From assembly GCF_000744225.1 (NCBI RefSeq), contig NZ_JQLN01000004.1, forward strand, positions 620,001 through 684,000: a DNA stretch of 64,000 bases, written 5' to 3'. The notes beneath the pieces were generated by a model. That model saw only the letters and a program-made list of their open reading frames with translations, searched no databases and had not been told where the DNA came from. This DNA comes from Kitasatospora mediocidica KCTC 9733 (GTDB lineage: Bacteria; Actinomycetota; Actinomycetes; Streptomycetales; Streptomycetaceae). This document shows, piece after piece, positions 13,445 through 21,159 of the stretch. The position numbers and the translations under genes were made by a program. Each line of letters begins with the position of its first letter. The first letter of the stretch is position 1.

Positions 13445-13948
13445 ATGTCCAGCGACTACGCGAAGCAGCTCGGAGGAAAACTCCGAGCGATCCGCACTCA
13501 GCAGGGACTCTCCCTGCACGGCGTCGAGGAGAAGTCCCAGGGGCGCTGGAAGGCAGTCGTCGTCGGCTCCTACGAGCGCGGCGACCGTGCGGTGACCGTG
13601 CAGCGCCTGGCCGAGCTGGCGGAGTTCTACGGCGTGCCGGTGCAGGAGCTCCTGCCGGGCGGCACCCCGGGCGGTGCGGCCGAGCCGCCGCCGCGCCTGG
13701 TGCTGGACCTGGAGAGACTGACCCAGGTTCCGTCAGAGAAGGCCGGCCCGCTCCAGCGCTACGCCGCCACCATCCAGTCCCAGCGCGGTGACTACAACGG
13801 CAAGGTGCTGTCGATCCGTCAGGACGACCTGCGCACGCTGGCCGTGATCTACGACCAGTCGCCGTCGATCCTCACCGAACAGCTGATCAGCTGGGGCGTG
13901 CTCAACCCCGACGCCCGTCGCGCGGTGCGCGACGAGGACGCCGGCTGA
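13445..13948 (+). CDS. bldD: Developmental master regulator BldD
   Basis: Represses sporulation genes during vegetative growth; dimerises through a cyclic-di-GMP tetramer. The 167-residue protein has an N-terminal helix-turn-helix DNA-binding domain (LRAIRTQQGLSLHGVEEKS, about residues 12-30) and a C-terminal domain with the family c-di-GMP signature including IRQDDLRTLAVIYD. It also has an RGD motif at about residues 111-113 and an acidic RDED tail. Length equals that of S. coelicolor BldD. The ATG at 13445 has GGGGAG upstream; extension to 13412 is not supported. It is divergent from pyrR and followed by two hairpins. Confidence 0.97.
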   Translation: MSSDYAKQLGGKLRAIRTQQGLSLHGVEEKSQGRWKAVVVGSYERGDRAVTVQRLAELAEFYGVPVQELLPGGTPGGAAEPPPRLVLDLERLTQVPSEKAGPLQRYAATIQSQRGDYNGKVLSIRQDDLRTLAVIYDQSPSILTEQLISWGVLNPDARRAVRDEDAG

Positions 13949-13981
13949 CCGTCCGCGCGAGCGGGCATCTGCAGAAACGTC

Positions 13982-14009
13982 ACGGCGCGGCCCCGGGGGG
14001 CCGCGCCGT
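13982..14009 (+). terminator. bldD terminator hairpin
   Basis: ACGGCGCGGCCCC followed by GGGGGGCCGCGCCGT gives an almost uninterrupted GC-rich stem 34 bases after the bldD stop. No T-run, as is usual in streptomycetes. Confidence 0.75.
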
Positions 14010-14018
14010 ACGCATACC

Positions 14019-14052
14019 AACAGGGCGGTCGACCGAGGTCGGCCGCCCTGTT
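14019..14052. terminator. Bidirectional terminator between bldD and the thioesterase gene
   Basis: AACAGGGCGG (14019-14028) and CCGCCCTGTT (14043-14052) form a 10-base perfect stem whose loop contains a further CGACC/GTCG-type pairing. It lies between convergent genes and can serve both. Confidence 0.75.
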
Positions 14053-14079
14053 GTCACGAACATGTAACTGAGAGTGAGA

Positions 14080-14925
14080 TCATTTCGCCCGCGGCGCGCG
14101 GGCCAGCTGGCGGGACTGCGCGACCAGGCGGCCGGACTCGTCCCAGATCTCCGCGTCCTCCTCGAAATACCCGCCGGCCGCGTTGCGCGTGGCGTGGCTG
14201 ACCCGCAGCCAGCCGGGGACCGGACGGGCCCGCAGGTGGACCGTCAGCTCGATGGTCGGCGCCCAGCCGGGCAGGCCGAGGTCGAAGGTGACCGGCGGCA
14301 GCGCGTCGGCCACCAGCAGCAGCGCCAGCGGGTCGGGCATCCGGCCGTCGGCGAACCGGAACCAGCCCTGGATCCGGCCCTGCCTGGAGGGCTGCCCGAC
14401 CGCCCAGCCGACGGTGGCCGGGTCGAGTCGCATGTCGAAGCGCTGCAGCAGCTCGGCCTGCTCGATCAGCGACGGGGGCGCGTGCTCCATCCCGACGCAC
14501 TGCTCCGGCGGGGGCATCACGGGCGGCGTCGCGGAGGTGTGCACCTCGCCCTCCTGGTCCGCCAGGTCGCCGAAGCTGGCGAGTACTCTCAGCCGCTCGA
14601 CCGGCGCGCCGTCCTCGCCGTCCTGGTAGAGCGAGGCGGTACCGGTGGAGAGCGAGCGGCCGCGGCGCACGACGTCGGTGCGCACGCTCGCGGGGCCCGG
14701 GCGGGAGGCCGAGAGGTAGTAGCAGCTGATCGAGACCGGGTCGGGGTGCTCGGGCAGCTCCTGGGAGAGCGCGTTGGCGGCGACCGCGAGCAGCAGCCCG
14801 CCGTTGATGCCGCCGCCGATCCGCCAGCCGGCGCCGAGCTCGCCGCGGCGCACGCCGTCGGGGCCCGGATGCAGGGCGATGGCCTGGTCGAACTCGCTGC
14901 TGCCGGTCGCGGTCACAGTCGTCAT
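14080..14925 (-). CDS. Thioesterase family protein (TesB-like double hot-dog)
   Basis: Probably hydrolyses acyl-CoA or a related thioester in the cytoplasm. The 281-residue protein shows the two-hot-dog layout of acyl-CoA thioesterase II relatives. An N-terminal half has GGGINGGLLLAVAANAL followed by SISCYYLSASRPGPA, and a C-terminal half has DPLALLLVADALPP and TIELTVHLRARP. The substrate cannot be read from the sequence. It stands alone between convergent bldD and the nusB terminator. A 14-base palindrome (14947-14960) upstream suggests control by a TetR-type repressor encoded elsewhere. Confidence 0.85.
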   Translation of the reverse strand: MTTVTATGSSEFDQAIALHPGPDGVRRGELGAGWRIGGGINGGLLLAVAANALSQELPEHPDPVSISCYYLSASRPGPASVRTDVVRRGRSLSTGTASLYQDGEDGAPVERLRVLASFGDLADQEGEVHTSATPPVMPPPEQCVGMEHAPPSLIEQAELLQRFDMRLDPATVGWAVGQPSRQGRIQGWFRFADGRMPDPLALLLVADALPPVTFDLGLPGWAPTIELTVHLRARPVPGWLRVSHATRNAAGGYFEEDAEIWDESGRLVAQSRQLARAPRAK

Positions 14926-14946
14926 GGTGGGACGCCCTTCGGGAAG

Positions 14947-14960
14947 CTACTGGTCAGTAG
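14947..14960 (-). promoter_or_regulatory. Palindromic operator candidate upstream of the thioesterase gene
   Basis: CTACTG-GT-CAGTAG is a perfect 6-base inverted repeat around two bases, 22 bases before the ATG. Such short palindromes are typical TetR or MarR sites controlling acyl-CoA genes. No regulator gene is adjacent. Confidence 0.4.
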
Positions 14961-14987
14961 CCAACATACGCCAGGGCCGTGAACGCC

Positions 14988-15023
14988 CGATGGCCGCCGG
15001 ACCCGGAGGTCCGACGGCCATCG
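14988..15023 (-). terminator. Terminator after nusB
   Basis: CGATGGCCG at 14988 pairs with CGGCCATCG ending at 15023, with an inner CGGACC/GGTCCG stem. Placed 14 bases after the nusB stop on the minus strand. Confidence 0.8.
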
Positions 15024-15037
15024 AAGGGAAAGCGTTG

Positions 15038-15481
15038 CTACTGAGCCCGCCGGATGGAGGGCTTGAGCTCCATGAAACGGGCCAGCAGGCCGTTCACGAA
15101 AGCCGGGGAGTCGTTCGTGGAGTACTCCTTGGCGATCTCCACCGCCTCGTCCACGACGACGGCGTCCGGGACGCCGTCCTCCCAGATCAGCTCGTAGGCG
15201 CCGATCCGCAGGACGTTGCGGTCCGCGATCGGCATCCGGTCCAGGGTCCAGCCCACCGAGTAGGTGGAGATCAGCTCGTCGATCCGCCGAGCGTGCTGGA
15301 CGTAACCCTCGACCAGCTGCATGGTGTACTCGCCGACCTGCGGAACACCCTCGTCCGGCTTGGGGTCCCGTGCCCGGGCGACCCAGTCGGCGAGGACCGA
15401 CAGCGGGTCGACGTCCCGGTGGTCGGCCTCGAAGAGGATCTGGAAGGCGCGCGTGCGGGCCTTGGTGCGTGCAGCAGACAC
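15038..15481 (-). CDS. nusB: Transcription antitermination factor NusB
   Basis: Binds boxA RNA with NusE (S10) in rRNA antitermination. The 147-residue all-helical protein has the family RTRAFQILFEAD start, the central LDRMPIADRNVLRIGAYEL segment and the C-terminal VVVDEAVEIAKEYSTNDSPAFVNGLL signature. Size is normal. It begins immediately after the efp stop (adjacent bases), and a strong hairpin follows it, so efp-nusB form a small operon. Confidence 0.97.
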   Translation of the reverse strand: MSAARTKARTRAFQILFEADHRDVDPLSVLADWVARARDPKPDEGVPQVGEYTMQLVEGYVQHARRIDELISTYSVGWTLDRMPIADRNVLRIGAYELIWEDGVPDAVVVDEAVEIAKEYSTNDSPAFVNGLLARFMELKPSIRRAQ

Positions 15482-16045
15482 TTACTTCACGCGGCCGAGG
15501 TAGCTGCCGTCGCGGGTGTCGACCTTGATCTTCTCGCCGGTGACGATGAAGAGCGGGACGGCGATCTCGGCGCCGGTCTCCAGGGTGGCGGGCTTGGTGC
15601 CGCCGGTGGAGCGGTCGCCCTGCAGGCCCGGCTCGGTCTCCTGGACGAGCAGCTCGACCGAGGCCGGCAGCTCGATGTACAGCGGAATGCCCTCGTTGAC
15701 CGCGACCAGGGCCTCGAAGCCCTCGAGCAGGTACTTGGCGGCATCGCCGACGACGCTCGGCTCAATGGTGAGCTGGTCGTAGGTGTCCATGTCCATGAAG
15801 ACGAAGTTGTCGCCGTCCTTGTACGAGAACTGCATGCCGCGCTTGTCGACATTGGCGGTCTCGACCTTGGTACCCGCGTTGAACGTCTTGTCGACGACCT
15901 TGCCGCTCAGCACGTGCTTGAGCTTGGTGCGCACGAAGGCGGGGCCCTTGCCCGGCTTCACATGCTGGAACTCGACCACGGACCAGAGCTGGTCGTTGTC
16001 GAGCTTGAGGACCATGCCGTTCTTGAGATCGTTCGTGGAAGCCAC
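15482..16045 (-). CDS. efp: Elongation factor P
   Basis: Relieves ribosome stalling at polyproline. The 187-residue protein has the three-domain EF-P layout. The tip loop of domain I reads KPGKGPAF with Lys33 in a palindromic PGKGP. This is the actinobacterial loop type reported to work without lysine modification, which agrees with no epmA, epmB or ymfI genes nearby. The GTG-rich surroundings do not affect the start; ATG at 16045 begins [12 protein letters not shown] as in the family. Cotranscribed with nusB. Confidence 0.98.
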   Translation of the reverse strand: MASTNDLKNGMVLKLDNDQLWSVVEFQHVKPGKGPAFVRTKLKHVLSGKVVDKTFNAGTKVETANVDKRGMQFSYKDGDNFVFMDMDTYDQLTIEPSVVGDAAKYLLEGFEALVAVNEGIPLYIELPASVELLVQETEPGLQGDRSTGGTKPATLETGAEIAVPLFIVTGEKIKVDTRDGSYLGRVK

Positions 16046-16114
16046 GGGCGCACTTACTCCTGCATCTAGCTGTCAAGGAACCAAGGGATGCGGCCTGGCC
16101 CCACGCGAGTGGGA

Positions 16115-17221
16115 CTACAGGGCGAGGAGCTCCTTGGTGGTGATGGTGAGCAGCTCGGGCCCGCCCTCTTCAAGGGGGCGTACGACGAGCGTGTCCTCGA
16201 TCCGGACGCCGCCCTTGCCCGGGAGATGGACCCCTGGACCGACGGTGACCGGCACGCGATTGTCCAGTTTACCCATGTCTGCCGGTCCCAGACGCGGCGC
16301 CTCCCTCACCTCCAGTCCGACACCGTGTCCCAGCGGCCTCGGCGGGCTCTCCAAATGGCCCGCCGCCTGCAGGATGTCGCGGGCCGCACGGTCGGCGGCG
16401 GCGGCCGGAACACCCGGGCCCAGCGCCTCCCGACCGGCCCGCTGGGCCTCGAAGACCAGCCGGTGCAGGTCCACCTGCCAGGCCGCCGGGGCCGCGCCGA
16501 TCACGAAGGTGCGCGCGGTGGAGACGGCGTAGCCGCGGTACTGGGCGCCGAGCGAGACGGTCAGGAAGTCGCCCTCCTCGACCCGCCGGTCGGTGGGCGG
16601 GTGACCGGCCCGGCCCGAGTGGCTGCCGGTGCCGACCGAGACCGGGAAGGCCGCCCGGTCCGCGCCGTGGTCGATCATGCGGCGCTCCAGCTCCATCGCC
16701 AGGTGCCGCTCGGTGCGCCCGACGAGGATCGACTCCAGCAGCTCGCCGAGGGCCTGGTCGGCGATCTCGGCGGCGATCCGCAGGTCGCCGATCTCGTACT
16801 CGTCCTTGATCACCCGCTGCCGCTCGACGGCGAGGTCCAGGTCGGAGAAGCGCACGCCGACCGCCAGCGCGCGAAGCGCCCGGTGGCGGCTGACGGTCAG
16901 GTCGTGATCCTCGACCACCAGGTGGCCGACGCCCAGGGTCAGCGCGGCCGCGGTGGCGGTCACGGCGGTGTCCTCGTCCGGCTCGGCGGCCAGATGGGCC
17001 AGGTCGTCGGCGTACGGGTGCTCGCCGGTGTCGTCCGGCGGCAGGTCCGCGGGCAGCGCGAGCAGCGCCCGCTCGCGGGTGAGCAGCAGGGCGGCGCCGC
17101 ACGGAGCACACCCCGTCAGGTACCGGACGTTGGCCGCGCTCGTGATCAGCGCCGCGTCGGCTCCGGCCGCGCCGCAGTGCTCTCGGAGCCGCTGTCGGCG
17201 GGCGGCGTGCGCATCGGACAT
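16115..17221 (-). CDS. M24-family Xaa-Pro peptidase-like protein, metal site degenerate
   Basis: 368 residues with an N-terminal creatinase-like domain and a C-terminal pita-bread fold. Of the five metal ligands expected in M24 enzymes, the two aspartates are replaced by serine (Ser223 in TVSLG and Ser234 in AVSTARTF). The first glutamate is glycine (Gly328 in VGPGVHLPG). His299 (GHGVG) and Glu342 (RIED) remain. The protein is therefore probably not a classical metallopeptidase. It sits upstream of efp and keeps that position in streptomycetes (from memory), so a conserved non-peptidase role is possible. Start ATG at 17221 fits the domain start. Confidence 0.88.
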   Translation of the reverse strand: MSDAHAARRQRLREHCGAAGADAALITSAANVRYLTGCAPCGAALLLTRERALLALPADLPPDDTGEHPYADDLAHLAAEPDEDTAVTATAAALTLGVGHLVVEDHDLTVSRHRALRALAVGVRFSDLDLAVERQRVIKDEYEIGDLRIAAEIADQALGELLESILVGRTERHLAMELERRMIDHGADRAAFPVSVGTGSHSGRAGHPPTDRRVEEGDFLTVSLGAQYRGYAVSTARTFVIGAAPAAWQVDLHRLVFEAQRAGREALGPGVPAAAADRAARDILQAAGHLESPPRPLGHGVGLEVREAPRLGPADMGKLDNRVPVTVGPGVHLPGKGGVRIEDTLVVRPLEEGGPELLTITTKELLAL

Positions 17222-17290
17222 GGTTCGAGCCTACGAAGAGACACGCCCGGGCGCCTGTTCTGCGAGCCGGGCGGTCCGAGCCGGGCTGTC

Positions 17291-17815
17291 TCAGTGCGCG
17301 AACCGCCATCGGGTCGCGCCGTGCGGCTCGACCGTGGCGACGCCGAAGAGAGTGCTGATCCGCATCCGGAACAGCTGCCACGGCGGCGGGCCCGCGCTGG
17401 GGGCGTTGAAGGGCGCGGTGAAGGCGTCCCCCGCCACCTCGGCGGGCCACCCCGCCGCTCGGTAGACGGCCGAGACCCTCGCCAGCGTGTCCCCGTCGGT
17501 GACCCGCGCAGCCTCGCCCTCGGCCACCAGGTCGATGCCCTCCAGCCGCACCGAGAACGTGCACGCCGGATTCGCGGCCAGATTGCGCGCCTTGCGCGCG
17601 TCGGGGCCGCTGGTGAAGTACAGATCGCCGTCGAGCCACACCGCCCCGATGCCCGCGGCGCACGGGCGCCCGTCCGGACGGACCGTCCCGAGGAAGGAGG
17701 TGACGGCCGGGCTCGGCATGGAGACGCGAAGCGCCTCGTCAGCCCTGCTCCACGCCAGCGCCGGGTTGCCGTAGCGGTCGAGGTTGGTCGCCTCGACGGG
17801 TTCCCTGCCGGTCAT
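17291..17815 (-). CDS. Pyridoxamine 5'-phosphate oxidase family protein
   Basis: 174-residue flavin (FMN or F420) binding split-barrel protein. The sequence has the family strand pattern SFLGTVRPDGRPCAAGIGAVW at about residues 40-60 (shown in part), KARNLAANPACTFSV, and a basic C-terminus ending ATRWRFAH. It resembles general-stress or heme-utilisation-like PNPOx relatives, not true PdxH. ATG at 17815 is preferred because AAGGGG precedes it and the residues before it are low quality. It is 69 bases upstream of the M24 gene on the same strand. Confidence 0.83.
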   Translation of the reverse strand: MTGREPVEATNLDRYGNPALAWSRADEALRVSMPSPAVTSFLGTVRPDGRPCAAGIGAVWLDGDLYFTSGPDARKARNLAANPACTFSVRLEGIDLVAEGEAARVTDGDTLARVSAVYRAAGWPAEVAGDAFTAPFNAPSAGPPPWQLFRMRISTLFGVATVEPHGATRWRFAH

Positions 17816-17993
17816 CGTCCATCCCCTTCGAGAGTCCGGGCCGGCCGCCCTGCGCCGCGGCCGGATCGCTTCCCACCCTCCCACTCAGGCGCGCAGTCGC
17901 TCCTCAGCGACATCAGGAGGGAAGAGAATGACGGTTAGTCATATAGGCTGCGGCGCGCGGCCAGTGGGCCGTCCGTCCCCGTGGAGGAACGCC

Positions 17994-18812
17994 ATGACCA
18001 GGACCGACGCAACGAGCGACTGGGCCCCCGCCGAGATCGACACCACCGTCGCCCACTCCGCACGGGTCTACGACTACTGGCTGGGTGGCAAGGACAACTT
18101 CCCCGCCGACCGGGAGCTGGCCGAGCAGATCATCGCCGCCGTGCCGAACATGCGCGCGATGGCCAGGGCCAACCGGGACTTCCTCGCCAAGGCCGTCACC
18201 CACCTGGTGGTCGAGGGCGGGATCCGGCAGTTCCTCGACATCGGCACCGGGATCCCGACCGCGGGCAACACCTACGAGGTGGCGCAGACGCTGGCCCCCG
18301 AGTGCCGGGTGCTGTACGTCGACAACGACCCGATCGTGCTGGCCCACGCGCGGGCGATGATCTCCAGCCACCCGGCCGGGCGGACGTCGTTCGTCCTGGG
18401 CGACCTGCGCGAGCCGGCGGACATCCTCGGGCATCCGGCGCTGGCGAAGATCATCGACCTGGACCAGCCCGTCGGCCTGCTGTTGATCGCCGTGCTGATG
18501 CTCTTCAAGGACGCCGAGGACCCGTGGGCCATGGTCCGCGCCCTGGTCGACGCGCTGCCCTCCGGCAGCTACGTGGCGCTGACCCACCCCACCGCGGACT
18601 TCGCCCCCGAGGAGGTCGACATCGCCGTCCGCGCCGCCGCCCACGCCCACGTCACACTGACGCCACGCGAGCGCGCCGAGGTGGCCCGGTTCCTGGACGG
18701 GCTCGACCTGGTCGACCCCGGCGTCGTCCCCGTACTGGGCTGGGGCGAGGTGGCCGAGGGAGTGGACATCGCCTCGGCGTACTACTACGGCGCGGTGGCA
18801 CGCAAGCCGTAG
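17994..18812 (+). CDS. SAM-dependent methyltransferase, DUF574 family
   Basis: 272-residue protein of the S-adenosyl methyltransferase family PF04672, which is very numerous in streptomycetes. It has the typical start with TTVAHSARVYDYWLGGKDNF, a SAM-binding FLDIGTGIPT motif near residue 82, VLYVDNDPIVLAHAR for the ribose-binding acidic residue, and an HPTADFAPEE loop. The substrate is unknown. ATG at 17994 has GTGGAGG seven bases upstream. The gene runs opposite to the neighbouring PNPOx gene and 16 bases before the lipase-maturation-factor-like gene, with which it is probably cotranscribed. Confidence 0.88.
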   Translation: MTRTDATSDWAPAEIDTTVAHSARVYDYWLGGKDNFPADRELAEQIIAAVPNMRAMARANRDFLAKAVTHLVVEGGIRQFLDIGTGIPTAGNTYEVAQTLAPECRVLYVDNDPIVLAHARAMISSHPAGRTSFVLGDLREPADILGHPALAKIIDLDQPVGLLLIAVLMLFKDAEDPWAMVRALVDALPSGSYVALTHPTADFAPEEVDIAVRAAAHAHVTLTPRERAEVARFLDGLDLVDPGVVPVLGWGEVAEGVDIASAYYYGAVARKP

Positions 18813-18828
18813 CCGCGCTCTGGTAGGG

Positions 18829-20235
18829 ATGGGGCGCGTGCACTGGTTCACCGCCCCCGCGTACGGGCTGAGCAGACTGGTTCTGCTGCGGCTGCTGGCC
18901 GCCGTCTATCTGGTCGGCTTCCTGGCCGCGGCCCGGCAGTTCCGGGCGCTGATCGGGGTGCACGGGATACTGCCGGTGCCGCGCTTCCTGGCGCGCAGGC
19001 CGTTTCGGCGGGCGCCGAGCATCTTCCAGTTCGGCTACAGCGACCTCGGCTTCGCCGTCGTCGCCTGGACGGGTGCCGCGCTCGCGGCGGCGGTGCTGGC
19101 GGGGGCGGCGGATGCGGTGCCGCTGTGGGCGTCCATGCTGTTCTGGACGGCGCTGTGGGTGCTCTACCTGTCGATCGTCAACGTCGGGCAGGTCTGGTAC
19201 GGCTTCGGCTGGGAGTCGTTGCTGCTGGAGGCGGGCTTCCTGGCCGTCTTCCTCGGCAACGCGACGGTGGCGCCGCCCACACCCGTGCTCTGGCTGTTCC
19301 GCTGGCTGCTCTTCCGGGTCGAGTTCGGCGCCGGGCTGATCAAGCTGCGCGGCGACCCGTGCTGGCGCGACCTCACCTGCCTGCGCTACCACCACGAGAC
19401 GCAGCCGATGCCCGGGCCGCTGAGCTGGTACTTCCACCACCTGCCGCAGCCGCTGCACCGGGTCGAGGTGGCGGCCAACCACCTGGCCCAACTGCTGCTG
19501 CCCGTCTGCCTGTTCCTGCCGCAGCCGGTGGCCGGGACGGCGGCCGCGCTGATGGTCCTGACCCAGCTCTGGCTGGTCGCCTCCGGCAACTTCGCCTGGC
19601 TCAACTGGCTCACTATCGCGCTGGCCTTCTCCGCGGTCGAACTGCCGCACGCCGCGAGCACCGCCGGAGCCGGTCCGCTGTGGTTCCGGGGCGCGGTGCT
19701 GGCCGCCACCGCACTGGTGGTGGGCCTGAGTTACTGGCCGGTGCGCAATCTGCTCTCCCGCCACCAGGCGATGAACCGCTCCTTCAACCAGCTGCACCTG
19801 GTGAACACCTACGGCGCGTTCGGCAGCATCAACCGGGTCCGGCTGGAGGTGGTGGTGGAGGGCACCGCCGAGCCGCGGATCACCCCGGGGACGCTCTGGC
19901 GGGAGTACGCGTTCCACGGGAAGCCCGGGGACGTGCGCCGGCTGCCGCGCCAATTCGCGCCGTACCACCTGCGGTTGGACTGGATGATGTGGTTCGCCGG
20001 GATCTCCCCGAGCTACGCGCGGCCGTGGTTGCGGCCGTTCGTCGAACGGCTGCTGGTGAACGACCCGGACACGCTGCGCCTGCTGCGCGGCAACCCGTTC
20101 CCGGACGCCCCGCCGGTCTTCGTCCGGGCCGTGCTCTACCGCTACCGCTTCACCACCGCCCGCGAACGGCGTGCCAGCGGCGCGTGGTGGCACCGGACCC
20201 GCGTGCGCGAGTACCTCGCGCCGGTCAGGAGGTGA
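18829..20235 (+). CDS. Lipase maturation factor-like membrane protein
   Basis: 468-residue multi-pass membrane protein similar to the LMF1 family, best known from the eukaryotic ER where it helps lipases fold; bacterial roles are not established. At least five hydrophobic segments lie between residues 15 and 310. The family core follows: GQVWYGFGWESLLLEAGF, RVEFGAGLIKLRGDPCWRD with RYHHETQPMPGPLSWYFHH, and a soluble tail rich in Arg. Start is uncertain: the ATG at 18829 has little ribosome site, and a GTG at 18838 is an alternative. No lipase gene is adjacent. Confidence 0.85.
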   Translation: MGRVHWFTAPAYGLSRLVLLRLLAAVYLVGFLAAARQFRALIGVHGILPVPRFLARRPFRRAPSIFQFGYSDLGFAVVAWTGAALAAAVLAGAADAVPLWASMLFWTALWVLYLSIVNVGQVWYGFGWESLLLEAGFLAVFLGNATVAPPTPVLWLFRWLLFRVEFGAGLIKLRGDPCWRDLTCLRYHHETQPMPGPLSWYFHHLPQPLHRVEVAANHLAQLLLPVCLFLPQPVAGTAAALMVLTQLWLVASGNFAWLNWLTIALAFSAVELPHAASTAGAGPLWFRGAVLAATALVVGLSYWPVRNLLSRHQAMNRSFNQLHLVNTYGAFGSINRVRLEVVVEGTAEPRITPGTLWREYAFHGKPGDVRRLPRQFAPYHLRLDWMMWFAGISPSYARPWLRPFVERLLVNDPDTLRLLRGNPFPDAPPVFVRAVLYRYRFTTARERRASGAWWHRTRVREYLAPVRR

Positions 20236-20268
20236 CCAGCACGAGTTGCCTGTTCGAGGGCCGCCGGC

Positions 20269-20592
20269 TCACACGGCGCTCTGCGACGGCAGTGCCGCCA
20301 CGACCGGGTGGTCGTGTCCGATCCGACCGAGCTTCGCGCTGCCTCCGGGGGCGCCGAGGTCGGCGAAGAACTCGGCGTTCACGGTGGTGAAGTGCTGCCA
20401 CTCCTGCGGGATGTCGTCCTCGAAGAAGATCGCTTCGACGGGGCACACCGGCTCGCAGGCGCCGCAGTCGATGCACTCGTCCGGTTGGACGTAGAGCATG
20501 CGCTCTCCCTCGTAGATGCAGTCGACCGGGCACTCGTCGATGCATGCCTTGTCCGTGACGTCCACACAGGGCAAAGCGATCACAAACGTCAT
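20269..20592 (-). CDS. fdxA: Seven-iron ferredoxin ([3Fe-4S][4Fe-4S])
   Basis: Small electron carrier of 107 residues. Cysteines at 9, 17, 21, 25, 40, 43, 46 and 50 occur in the pattern of actinobacterial 7Fe ferredoxins, including CIDCGACEPVCP for the [4Fe-4S] cluster. The C-terminal half is the usual acidic and helical tail. It reads away from soxR (20686), and its promoter contains the SoxR palindrome at 20649-20672, so expression should rise when SoxR is oxidised. It converges with the lipase-maturation-like gene. Confidence 0.94.
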   Translation of the reverse strand: MTFVIALPCVDVTDKACIDECPVDCIYEGERMLYVQPDECIDCGACEPVCPVEAIFFEDDIPQEWQHFTTVNAEFFADLGAPGGSAKLGRIGHDHPVVAALPSQSAV

Positions 20593-20642
20593 CGAACTGC
20601 CGTCCTCTCCGGTGGTTCCTGCTTGCCGTTCCGACGCAGCCG

Positions 20643-20673
20643 ACCGTATGACCTCAAGTAACCTTGAGGTCAA
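20643..20673 (-). promoter_or_regulatory. SoxR-controlled promoter of the ferredoxin gene
   Basis: On the minus strand TTGACC (20668-20673), exactly 19 bases, then TACGGT (20643-20648). The overlong spacer is the hallmark of MerR-family activated promoters, and it is filled by the SoxR palindrome. The ferredoxin start codon lies about 50 bases downstream. Confidence 0.8.
20649..20672. promoter_or_regulatory. SoxR operator
   Basis: Perfect inverted repeat TGACCTCAAG-TAAC-CTTGAGGTCA, containing the CCTCAAG/CTTGAGG half sites known for SoxR in enterobacteria and streptomycetes. Its right end is 14 bases before the soxR ATG, so the same site can also restrict soxR expression. Confidence 0.9.
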
Positions 20674-20685
20674 GGGAGGATCTTC

Positions 20686-21150
20686 ATGACGAGCTACGGT
20701 TCCGCCAGCCTCCGGGCCACCCCGGACGACTGGCTGAGCATCGGCGAGGTGAGCGCGCGGACCGGGGCGGCCGTCTCCGCGCTGCGGTTCTACGAGGAAC
20801 TCGGCCTGATCGCGTCCGACCGCGACCATCGCAACCAACGCCGCTACCCGCGGCACATGTTGCGCCGCGTGGCGTTGATCTCGGTGGCCAAACGGATCGG
20901 CATCCCGTTGCAGGACCTCCAGGAGGCGTTCGCCGACGTGCCGCTCGACCGTCCGCCGAGTCACCAGGAGTGGCAGCGGGCCTCGCGCGACTGGAAGCGT
21001 CGGCTGGAGGAGCGCCGGCAGACCATCGAGCGGCTTGAGGCCGAGCTCACCGGGTGTATCGGCTGCGGATGCCTCTCGATGAAGGCCTGCGCGCTGCTGA
21101 ACCCGGGTGATGCGCTCGCTGGGGACGGCGTCGGGCCTCGACGGCTCTGA
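20686..21150 (+). CDS. soxR: Redox-sensitive transcriptional activator SoxR
   Basis: MerR-family regulator of 154 residues that senses redox-active compounds through a [2Fe-2S] cluster. The N-terminal winged helix contains LSIGEVSARTGAAVSALRFYE, followed by the dimerisation helix. The cluster motif is complete: Cys124, Cys127, Cys129 and Cys135 (C-x2-C-x-C-x5-C). GGGAGG precedes the ATG by about 7 bases. It is divergent from the ferredoxin gene, with a perfect SoxR operator between them. It converges with the glycosylase gene, 9 bases apart. Confidence 0.96.
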   Translation: MTSYGSASLRATPDDWLSIGEVSARTGAAVSALRFYEELGLIASDRDHRNQRRYPRHMLRRVALISVAKRIGIPLQDLQEAFADVPLDRPPSHQEWQRASRDWKRRLEERRQTIERLEAELTGCIGCGCLSMKACALLNPGDALAGDGVGPRRL

Positions 21151-21159
21151 GACGCGGCA

